Assembly: GCF_027943255.1 (NCBI RefSeq)
Contig: NC_072893.1
Coordinates: 2,542,001-2,606,000 of the forward strand
Reading direction: 5' to 3'
DNA length: 64,000 nt
Source: Anastrepha obliqua
Taxonomy: Eukaryota; Arthropoda; Insecta; Diptera; Tephritidae
The notes beneath the pieces are model-generated. The model saw only the letters and a program-made list of their open reading frames with translations, made no database searches and was not told the origin of the DNA. Shown here piece by piece: positions 22,012-31,450 of the stretch (its first letter is position 1; every line of letters begins with the position of its first letter). The position numbers and the translations under genes are program-made.

Positions 22012-23361
22012 CAGTCGAACTTCGATAACTCGAACTATGACATGCCACAAAAAAAATCGAGCTATCAAGATTTCGAGTTATCAAATATAATATACATATG
22101 TACATATATACATAAAAATCCATAAACAAAATAAAAGCTGATGGAAAAATAAAACAATCCATAAAACTCTAGGGTTAGAAAACAATTTTATTGATAAAAC
22201 AGTACATGCTTCAAATTATGTATAGTTGCTATATAATATTGTATGTGTATATTTTAAAATTATATATACATAATTAAGAACATTGTATGAATAGATGTAT
22301 AGCTTTCATTCGTTTAAAGTAAAAAAGTCAGTTATTTGGGATTGACGAGAGGATTTTTTATTCTGATCTTCAAAAAAAGCTTCAATACTATTTAAACCAT
22401 TGTACAGAGAATCCGTTGTCATCTTGCAAATCATCTTCTATATCACTTTCGCTATCAAGCTCAAAATCGGATTTAGATCCCAATGGCTCCACAATATCTT
22501 CATCCGTGGGAAACTTTGAAGTAACAATATCGTCATCCACATGCATAAAATCATTAAAGGTGACACGTTCTGTACCTTTGATATTTTGCAAAGCTTCATA
22601 TTCATTCTGCAGTTGGATTTCTTCCTTACTCCTTTCTTTTATGTGTTCGCTTATAAAAACCAAAAGAATGTCATCTTCTTCCTCCCATTCAGAATATTAA
22701 CCGAAGCCGGCTTTTCTAAAACAATTAGAGATGATTTCAGGCTTAACATCGATATTCCATGCATTAGTTATTTCATCAACACAGTCCATTAATGTAATGT
22801 TAAGATTTTTGTTTACTTCAAAGCATTTTATAGTATTTTTTTAAATTCTGCGACGATAATGACATTTTAAATTTTGTATGACACCTTGATCGAGTGGTTG
22901 TAATTTTGATGTCATATTCGGGGGAAAAAATGCAAGTTTGATAAACTTTACAGCTACATCTTTTTTTCGCGCACCCATTTCTACTTCCTTTAATAGTTTA
23001 AATTTTTCGTCAATAAATAAAGTTTTTAAACAACGTTTTGATGACATGTCAACAGAGTTTATTTTCGCGTAAGAACTACTAATAAAATACCTGTGGTCTT
23101 AAACAGTGCAGCAACCCAACTGCTGACATCTGTTTGCTATAAAGTAAGCAACACGTAATAAGGGGATTCCCCTGGAAATTCGACTTATCAAAGCTGGCGC
23201 CAAATATTCTGTTCGAGTTATCAAGATATTCGAGTAATAGAAGTTCGAGTTATCAAGTAAAAATTACACACAATTCTCACTCGAAACGTCATTGCCAAGC
23301 AATTTGATTCGAGATATCAAATACTCGAGATATCGAAGTTCGACTTATTGAGGTTCGACTG
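22012..23361 (-). mobile_element. Internally deleted pogo/Tigger-like transposon (1350 bp)
   Basis: TA-flanked ends read CAGTCGAACTTCGATAAC on the left and, in complement, CAGTCGAACCTCAATAAG on the right, the type of terminus seen in Tigger elements. Subterminal DNA on both sides is full of TCGAGTTATC-like words. On the minus strand, 23047-22841 encodes [20 protein letters not shown] and KDVAVKF (start of a CENP-B-like helix-turn-helix). It is joined directly to [20 protein letters not shown], the last DDE motif, so everything between, including the first two catalytic aspartates, is deleted. The frame at 22663-22388 is the acidic C-terminal tail (DFELDSESDIEDDLQDD). Non-autonomous. Confidence 0.88.
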
Positions 23362-24519
23362 TATACTATATAGTTTTGTTTATTTAAATATTAAAATTTC
23401 TTTCTTTCTTTCAAAAATATGCCATTATTTCATGACGACTGTACTCGGCATAAACGCTTAAAGAGTTAAAAACAGATTAGCCACCTGGTAGGTCTAGCGA
23501 TCCTTCAGTGTTACTCAGTTATTATAAAGTAAATCACCACTCAAAACTCAATTGGAGTATAAACTGATTCTAATTAGCTCGAATTGCCCAGTTTTGCCAG
23601 AGGAACGGGACCTGAAATGCACCTTCTTGTCTTTTGTATTCTATGCAGTTAGGAATGTAATCGAGAATAATATTTGCCTGCACAAGTATCATACATACAG
23701 ACGTAGGCTCTAATTTTTGTAAGTACAGTTATTTTTAGTAAGCAAATACATACATACATATGTATGTATAAAGTAGATAATCGCATGTGTTTGCGTTGCC
23801 CTATGCCCTTGCATATAAATATATGCACTTATGCATATGTATATAGTACCTAGACGCATACATACTTTCTACATATTATTGGCTGTATGTATAGGTATGC
23901 ACTTATACTCACATATCCATATGTATGCATGTGCGAATATTTACCGTGTTTTCGTTTTCAATTTGAAATTTCACACTTTTATCTAATTAGGTTTATAAAA
24001 TTACACACACACACATGTAGCAGCTAGCAAAGGATTTTATTTGTTTTACGAACACATACACAACCATGTTTGCTCAAATTTCACACCGTTACGCCTCGCA
24101 ATTTTTAATGGTTGGTTTTTAAGTTCGCGCTAATTAAATGTCAAAGCTAATTATTGTTCCGTAAATTTACTGATTTTTTTGCTTTGCCAGAAAAGTTGCA
24201 AACTTAAATTACAAAATTTCCATAATACTAATTCTAATGCTGCATTTCACTGACTGAAACAGGTTGCTCGATCACGCATTTATATGTTTTGCATATGTCC
24301 ATATAATCGAATGATGGAAGTAAATATAAGGTTTTATAAAGTTCTCAAAACTGTAACATTACATCAAACAAGTTTGAGCGGATTGCTTTTTGGATTGTAT
24401 TTTCTTTACTTCTGAGTTAAAAGTCATAAGAGTAGAAAGCAGAAACGGGCGAATTCATCATTTTAAAGACGAAAAATATAGTTAAAAGTCTTCACTTATA
24501 TTTTCTATTTCTATCCAGG
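23362..24519. repeat. AT-rich DNA with CATA/TATG microsatellites
   Basis: CATACATACATATGTATGTA at about 23748 and related tracts to 23930, plus an ACACACACACA run near 24003. Positions 23534-23590 match 41690-41745 (AAACTGATTCTAATTA and neighbours), part of an unnamed dispersed repeat. No gene. Confidence 0.6.
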
Positions 24520-24838
24520 CGGCCGCCTTAGCCGAATGGGTTGGTGCGTGATTACCATTCGGAATTCACAGAGAGAACGTTGGTTCGAATCTCGGTGAAA
24601 CATCAAAATTAAGAAAAACATTTTTCTAATAGCGGTCGCCCCTCGGCAGCCAATGGCAAACCTCCGAGTGTATTTCTGTCATGAAAAAGCTCCTCATAAA
24701 AATATCTGCCGTTCGGAGTCGGCTTGAAACTGTAGGTCCCTCCATTCGTGGAACAACATCAAGACGCACGCCCCAAATAGGAGGAGGAGCTCGGCCAAAC
24801 ACCCAAAAAGGGTGTACGCGCCAAATATATATATATAT
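24520..24838 (+). repeat. tRNA-derived SINE, best-preserved copy
   Basis: A-box TTAGCCGAATGGG (24529-24541) and B-box GGTTCGAATC form the tRNA-like head. The body runs through CAGCCAATGGCAAACCTCC, AAAGCTCCTCATAAAAAT and GGAACAACATCAAGACGCAC. The 3' end is CTCGGCCAAA (24790-24799), a 17-base spacer CACCCAAAAAGGGTGTA that can pair CACCC with GGGTG, CGCGCCAAATA, then an AT repeat. TATCCAG at both 24512-24518 and 24835-24841 may be the target-site duplication. This copy serves as the reference for the others. Confidence 0.92.
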
Positions 24839-25445
24839 CCAGCAGTGAAAATCTGGTTTATTTGAATTTTTGTAAATTCCTATTTTAATATCTGTGTAAC
24901 AATACACAGTACAATTATGTCATCTTTCACATAAGCAATTCACACTGCACCGGGCGTTATTCTGCTTAAAGTTGCTAAGCAAACTTATGTGTGCACTTAC
25001 ACAGTCTAGATTGATAAATACATACACACATGCATATGTACACATACATTTTTTAAATAAATGGAAAAGCAAATACTTCTACTGTTACTACTTGACCTTG
25101 ATCGTCTTCGGAAATAAAAATCAATTCTTACTAATCAGTTGTTCGACACATAATCGGTGTCAGGCTAAAAAATACAGCTGACGGTGTTATAAACAGGTGA
25201 AAAAAATTACTCAACCGGTAACAGTGAGAATACGCAATTTTTCTTTATTCATCATAAAGCGAAACAGCTGCTTGCTGCTTTGACCAATGCTGCCAAGCTA
25301 ACACACCAAATATGCTTAAAAGTATGCAACGATTATGAAACCGAAATACGTTTTCGAAAACTTTATCGATGACATATGTAAGTGTGTATAAGGACCTCTT
25401 TTACACTGCTAGTTAAACTGTGATGAATTTTTAAACAGAGTTTAT
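24839..25445. other. No gene seen
   Basis: AT-rich DNA; frame 24972-25181 has no motif. Confidence 0.45.
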
Positions 25446-25535
25446 AGAGTTCTTCTTTTAGCCAAGCATTAGCAAGTGGCGAATAGATGAAGCAACTGGT
25501 ATAAATGAACATCTATTGACAACGCGGGAATTGGA
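25446..25535 (-). repeat. Fragment of the AGGCCTCTTCTATT MITE family
   Basis: The plus strand TTCTTCTTTTAGCC matches the end at 56407-56424. The complement CAATAGATGTTCATTTATAC then CAGTTGCTTCATCTATTCGC matches 28225-28260. Only one end is recognisable. Confidence 0.55.
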
Positions 25536-25539
25536 TTAC

Positions 25540-26805
25540 TTATTCGAATTTTCCTTGTGAACGAAATATTTCTGTACAGCAAAACTTCTTACGTTATTTA
25601 GATTGAATTCATCCAATTTTTAGGAATACGAGAATTCGATAAAACTTTTATTGTTTGAGTTTGTATTAAAAAAATGCAATGTTGGAAAAAGTCAAAGACG
25701 ATGCTGAAAAAAAAATGTATTATCAAATATGGGTCGGTCAGAGAATGTTGTTCTCTTTTATTTATTAAGTTTTACTGCACGCCATACAATTTCTGTATAT
25801 AAATGGGAACTTTTCGCGCCTATACATATTTACATATATCTATGTATATACATACATATATATTTATGGTTGGCCTGTGTGAATATGTGCGTTGTCTCGT
25901 GAAAATATTCCCTCCGGTTAATTTTAAATTTTATTGCGTAGCAACTCTAGTTTATGAACTTTAAACAGTAAATGAGACACAAAACATCAGCTGCCCCTCT
26001 TCCCCCAGCTGCTCCTAATTCCCAGAAAGTTGGATCTAAATGTTGAGCAGTGTGTCTTTTACGATGTGAACGCTCTATCATTAAAACGAAAGCGCGCGTC
26101 GCAAATTAGTCGCATTTAAACTAATTTCAAACGAAAAACTGTAACAAACAACTCTTACAGGTAAATTTAAAACTGAAGCCACCAAAAGATGGAAAATCAA
26201 AAGAAAGTACAACAAAAAAAAACAAGTAAATGCCGAAATTTCCCCTAATTTAATTGCGGAAGATAACTTTTACTATATAAAATAAATGTACACTGAAAAT
26301 AGAAAAATGAATCTAAAAGGAGAAAACTGTAGAGATTACGCGCTCTATATACAGTTTGATAAATATATTTTCATATTTTTTTCCTTATTCACTCCACTCG
26401 GGAGCATGGGACCTCGACAAGACTCAGTTTTGCGTTGGTTTCGTTAATCTATTTTGCTTTCTGGCAGGGTAGATGATTAGCCTTCCTTTCATATAGGTTT
26501 ATGCATTTTTTTTATTTGTTGGAGGCAACTAAGTTTGTGTCCTTAGTATAAACAAAAATTTCTTAACGAATTCAATACTTACAACATACATATTTAAGTG
26601 ATTCGAATAGACCCATACATTCATTAACCCAAGTGTTAAACAACTTGCAGTGGCGAGCGCCCCTTCATTTTTAGTGTGATAAATCAGCTCCAAAAATTAT
26701 ATCTGCACAAGAAATTTTTGCATTACACAGCACAGACGGACAATTAAAGTAAACGGAAATCATTTCGTACCAAAGACCACCTTGTAGTCGTAGAACCCGT
26801 TGTTT
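25540..26805. other. No gene seen
   Basis: AT-rich, with TATATACATACATATATA-type repeats near 25845. No coding or transposon motif recognised. Confidence 0.45.
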
Positions 26806-26807
26806 TA

Positions 26808-27383
26808 AAGGGTCTTTCAAAAATGATGCCTAGATGTCAATAGCGAATAATTCCTAGAGGGTACCTTGTTTTCATGTTATTTTTGGTATTTGTCGAGTAG
26901 ACAGATATACAATTTCAACCATGGATGCTTACTCGATAGAACAACGTGTTAAAATTATTGAAAATTATTGTCAAAATGGTCGATCTTTGAGGGCAGCACA
27001 GCAAAATTCGTGATTTTTTGGTAGAAATTATCGTCTGAAGCACTTGACAATTCAATAGTTGATGAAAAAATTTCAAGTAACTGTTTTTTTTCCGAGGATA
27101 GAAACAAATCAAAAACTGGATGTTCTGTTGCAGCGCTGCAAGTGTTGATAAACAAGCTTCAACATCGGTATCTCCCCGTTCTCAACAATTAGGCATTCAT
27201 GAATCGACTGTTTGACGGATTTCACCTCCAGACGTGCTAATGGTGGACATTTAAATGATTTCATTTTCCACGTATATTTGAGAAGAGCCGTATTTTAAGT
27301 ACAAATAGTGAAACCTAAAAGGATTTAAGTTTTTATGTTTTATTTTAAAACAAGATCTAGGCGCGTCTTTTGGTAATACTCTT
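26808..27383 (+). mobile_element. Internally deleted Tc1/mariner-like element, copy B (576 bp)
   Basis: TA flanks (26806-26807, 27384-27385) surround imperfect inverted ends AAGGGTCTTTCAAAAATGA and, in complement, AAGAGTATTACCAAAAGACG, both continuing to GCCTAGAT. The frame opens MDAYSIEQRVKIIENYCQNG (helix-turn-helix) at about 26922. It later gives KTGCSVAALQV and QLGIHESTV and then jumps to the C-terminal RANGGHLNDFI-like text. The catalytic region is missing at the same place as in copy A (15036-15652), so both descend from one deletion derivative. Stops and frameshifts are present. Confidence 0.82.
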
Positions 27384-27385
27384 TA

Positions 27386-27640
27386 TTTGCTTAATTCCTT
27401 TTTCTGCATAAAACACCAACAAATTTTCTAAACTATTGGAAAATATTGTCAATTTATGGCGTTACAGCTTCTGAATCCCCTAATGGTATGTTATGAGTGA
27501 TATGCCTGGTGAAAAGATGATTAATGGTGTGGCCAATAGCAGATCGTTTGCCGGGCTGACATAGCAGGGGCAATGAATCGGTTTGTTTACGAAAAAACTA
27601 AGAATGTGATAGTGATAGTGATATACGAAAAAAATTTACA
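27386..27640. other. No gene seen
   Basis: Short spacer without recognised features. A GTGATAGTGATAGTGATA tract is at 27606-27623. Confidence 0.5.
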
Positions 27641-27790
27641 TAAGGCCTCTTCTATTTGCCACATCTCTGCTCGCTATCTCTATGTTCGATTAACATGAGG
27701 AAAAATTTGCATGTGAAAGCAACAACAAAGTTATCGAGCAAGATTCATTTCATTTATTCATCTAGTAAATCTAGATATACATCGTTTCTT
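27641..27790 (+). mobile_element. MITE of the AGGCCTCTTCTATT family, copy 1
   Basis: Starts AAGGCCTCTTCTATTTGCCA, then ATCTCTGCTCGCTATCTC, GAAAAATTTGCATGTGAAAG and AAGTTATCGAGCAAGATTCA. The last block is shared with the copy at 56408-56593. The right end is not recognised, so the limit is approximate. Confidence 0.6.
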
Positions 27791-28082
27791 ACAGACTACA
27801 TAGAACTAACAGTGTTTGTAAAAATTATATATGCATATGTACATGTTTCGTAACTTTGTGAAAAATTCATCAAGTGATGATTTGAACTTAAATTTAGATA
27901 GCGATAAATCAAAAGCTAACGAACTAGAAATATTAATATTCTAATCAAAGATGCTTTCGAGACATAAACAGAGACCGAAGATTTTTTCGAGGTATGTGAA
28001 GAATAATGCGTTCTAAGAATTAAGGTGAAGCAATTGTCCCATATCAAACACAAAACAGCCTGAAAGTATACATATAATACTT

Positions 28083-28265
28083 CAGGCCTCTTCTATTCGC
28101 CACTTAACGATTAACTTAATGAAAAATTTGCATGCGAAGGAAACAACAAATTTTCCGCTAGCGAGTACGGTTACACCTCATTAGACTGGTATAATTCACT
28201 GTTCTACAAGCAAATGCAATTTTTGGCACAATAGATGTTCATTTATGCCAGTTGCTTTTTCTGTG
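28083..28265 (+). mobile_element. MITE of the AGGCCTCTTCTATT family, copy 2
   Basis: Starts AGGCCTCTTCTATTCGCCAC, with AAAAATTTGCATGCGAAGGA, AGCGAGTACGGTTACACC and TGGTATAATTCACTGTTCTA; the last two match the complement of 56480-56520. It lies in direct orientation 442 bp after copy 1. Its right part, CAATAGATGTTCATTTATGC, matches 25500-25520. The exact right end is lost. Confidence 0.62.
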
Positions 28266-28287
28266 CTAACGAAATGAATAAACCTAC

Positions 28288-28420
28288 AATGTCACTTCGT
28301 TGCCGTCTGAACAACGACTGATTGGACGAGTATGTGAAATACCGAACCATCCCCGTGACGTGGCAGCCTAAGTTCCCCTCACAATTTTGGCCCAACCTGG
28401 TAAATCTTTCTTCCTTGGGT
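28288..28420 (-). repeat. Unnamed dispersed repeat (pair with 41750-41880)
   Basis: On the minus strand GTGAGGGGAACTTAGGCTGC, TATTTCACATACTCG and TCAGTCGTTGTTCAGACGG appear in the same order as on the plus strand at 41799-41860. No coding potential or terminal repeats. Confidence 0.65.
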
Positions 28421-28889
28421 GATATGTGTGTATGCGCGTAAATCAAATGCCAGATTAACAGAGCTGAGAAATCCAAGTTACTGGCTCCTGTTCAGTTTTA
28501 GATAACTGTATAACCTATTCATTGCTGTCCTAAAAACCACAATCCATTGCAATTTTATATATTCACATCGCATTAATAATTTAGTATCTGTTAATGATCG
28601 CCGATTATGGTCCATGAACACTTGGGAATATCAAGGAATATTTACTAACTGAAAAATGTCCAAAGGCAAAACCAGTTTTACCGTAATAAAATAATTTTAA
28701 TCACATGTCTGTAATTTATTCAAAAATTATGCAGATTGTATTATTCTATTCTATTAAAAAATGTTAGCTTGATAAAAGCAGTTGCATATTAAATTTATAT
28801 CTTGGGGATCTTTGATTTCGAATATTTTCGTTATAAATGTCTAAATGATTGTTATTGTTGTTAAATGATCAGAATGCATGTCGACAATA
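28421..28889. other. No gene seen
   Basis: AT-rich DNA without recognised motifs. Confidence 0.45.
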
Positions 28890-29030
28890 AAAAAAAGCTC
28901 CTTATAAAAACAATTTACTGGCACCGCTTAAAACTGTAAGTCCCTCCATTTGTAGAGGAACATCAAGACGCATGCCACAAATAGGAGAAGCGCGGCCAAA
29001 CACGTAACAGAAGTGTACGCGCCAATTATT
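28890..29030 (+). repeat. SINE fragment (3' half with conserved end)
   Basis: AAAAAGCTCCTTATAAAAAC, TAAAACTGTAAGTCCCTCC, GGAACATCAAGACGCATGCC, then GCGGCCAAA, a 17-base spacer, and CGCGCCAATTA. The spacer keeps only a CAC/GTG core of the stem. The head is missing. Confidence 0.82.
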
Positions 29031-30892
29031 CTTAGTTTCGTATGCTATTGCCAGCTATATATTACATTCTGTCAACAAAGTGGCGCGAACACAGGCCTTT
29101 CCTAAATAATACACCATCGAATATCACAACATTTTCAAACCATTTCCGTAGTCGACTTCAGTTCTCGCTGCGCATTCCCTTTCAAATATTCTGTCGACTA
29201 AAAATGGGTGTATTGAAATTGTCAATTGAGTTTTGAGAAGAGAAAAAGCTCAGCTGGGGCCCTATCGTATGAATAGGATGGTTCTAGAACTATGCACGTG
29301 TTGAGTTTTGGATCAAATCACACGGCCATTTTTTCCATAAATCTAATCGTTTTCGAAAAATGTATTATGTCAACCGTCCCATAACGCCCAGATGATTTAC
29401 TTGCACTACACTTTATGTGACCTTTTTGAATTTCCACATTTCCTACAAACGCGATTTTCAAGTGATCAATTCCTGGCACCTTTTTTAGCAGAATGTGCAT
29501 GCAAACATACAAACATATACAGTACAGACATGAAATTTTCTTTGCAAATAACTCATTCCTATTGCTCCAACAATACGTCGGTATTCGAACGCCAGCTGTG
29601 GCTAACCGCCGCCGGTTCATCGCTTTTTGCACTTTCCCCACAGCTCCCTTTCACTTTCTTCCGACAGCCCTGGCGTGCAACAAAAACAGATTAATTCAAT
29701 TATTTTAAATTTATGTATTTGAGATTTTTGTTCTTTAAACAACTGCCGCCATCGCCACCGCCACCCTTTTACACCGCACTGAAGTACAACTCCTGTATTC
29801 TAACTGATCCGATCGCATTACGCTTGTCTGACCTTTCCCTTGTTAGACTGTAATATGCGACGACATGCAACACGCCACTGGTAGCTGTACTATGAATGCC
29901 ATTTGCAATTTCCACGGCCATTGCCGAGCGGTATGACAGCGGCGACGATTTTTATTGGTTTCTCGTTTTGTGCTCTTCAAATTGGTTTCGTGTGGCAAAT
30001 GTCGTTTCGCCAAATGATCTTCACATCGTTGTGACGCTTCTAACTGCCGCATAAAACGAACTTGGCAGCTCGCGGCTTGTTGTGTGAATTGGCATACTGG
30101 CGAAGTGTCGCTATGTCGCTGTAGCGCTCCGGCGAATAGCGCGAACCTATCTCTACATCAGCATCGGGTTCACCTTGTTTATCAACGACTAAGTAGAAAT
30201 GTGATGTTGGCTTCCCCGCCAAAGCCATCGCAACTGCCACTAAACTACGGTACGATTACGATTACATTGGAATGGTGAGGTTGTCGATGCTGTTTTGTTG
30301 TTTCGCTGTTTTTGTTGCCATTCGACTTTGTGTTAACAAGTGCATCGCATTTCGTATGCATCTTGATAGCTCCTTCAAATTAGTTATCGCAAATGGGTTG
30401 AACCGAGCTGTGACTTTTTCCCATTTCAACTTAATTCCAAGCAGCTACCTGCAAATCTTTCTCTCTCTCTCTTTCCACGTACGTATGTGTGTATTTGCTC
30501 ATATCTATATATGTATGTAGACATTTGCACATACATATAAATGAGTGTAAACTAAACACATTTTTAATTCACGTTTTTAGCTGAGATTAGCCGGCATAAT
30601 GACGATGTGTCACAACCTTTACGTGCTTACACGCTTACTTTCGGAAAGAAGAAGCATGAATGGCTGTACTGGTAATCAAATAAGCCTCTATATTTATACA
30701 TACATATGTATATGTACATACATACATGTGAACATTAAGGTGGGCCACTTTTTTTTCTCATCCTTCCCGACAGATTTGATTCTAGATAAAATTCTTAGAA
30801 AATAAGGATATTAGAGCATAGATCTGAAGCCCATTTCGAGCCTAAAAATTTTAAAAGTAACTATTTTTAACCAGTACGAAGTGACAGTGTGA
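29031..30892. other. No gene recognised
   Basis: Several overlapping frames on both strands (e.g. 29318-29641, 30040-30240 minus) have no domain I recognise. A frame near 29440 minus contains CRKCG, which alone is not enough for a zinc finger call. CATA repeats lie around 30690-30730. Confidence 0.35.
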
Positions 30893-31450
30893 TTCTTCTT
30901 CTTCTTAGCTTCAGAATCCGTGGTGGAACATAGCTTCATCAACAATTTTTCTCAACTTTATTGGTTTCATCTCTCCATTTGTGTACGTCCATTTCTTTAA
31001 GATCTGATTCGATGTCTTCTAACTATCTTTTTCGTGGCCCTCTCGTTTTCTTCCTCCAATCGCTGTTAAAATAAAAGCCTTCCTAGCATTTCGCTCTTTC
31101 GGCATGCGCAGTACGTGTCGAATCCATCTAACCCGATAGTCTTTGATAAAACGTGTTACAGTTTGTCTTTGAAGACCTTCGTCGATTTTATTGTTGTGGC
31201 CACTGCGGTAGATGCCATCTATTGTTTTAACCGGCTCATATAATTATTTTTCTATGACACGCCTTTCGAAGCATATCAACTGATGAATATCAGTTGTTTT
31301 CAGCGTCCATATTTATGCGCCATTTGTAACGACGGTTCTATGAGTGTTTTGTACATTTGTATTTTCTGTGCTCTGGACAAATATTTTGCTTTAAATAGTT
31401 GTATGTTAGCATAATAGGCCTTGGTAGTGTGATTCTAATTCCTAAATCGA
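30893..31450 (-). mobile_element. RTE-like LINE 3' remnant with GAA-repeat tail
   Basis: Minus-strand text with frameshifts: EVDLGIRITLPRPIML (matching xVDLEIxxRIxxAN of the post-RT region), KYKCTKHS, then RVRWIRHVLRMPKERNARKA and GGRKRG, the RLRWLGHVxRM and GRPPxRW signatures also seen in the element at 31440. It ends at GAAGAAGAAGAAG (complement of CTTCTTCTTCTT at 30894-30907). It is a different, more diverged subfamily from its neighbour and lies head to head with it. Confidence 0.75.

Noticed and set aside
22416..22792. Plus-strand Ser-rich frames
   Set aside because: They are the opposite strand of the acidic C-terminal tail of the Tigger-like transposase; Asp/Glu codons read as Ser/Phe on the complement.
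29318..29641. A zinc-finger gene based on CRKCG
   Set aside because: Only one CxxC pair is visible and no second pair or histidines at a usable spacing follow in frame.
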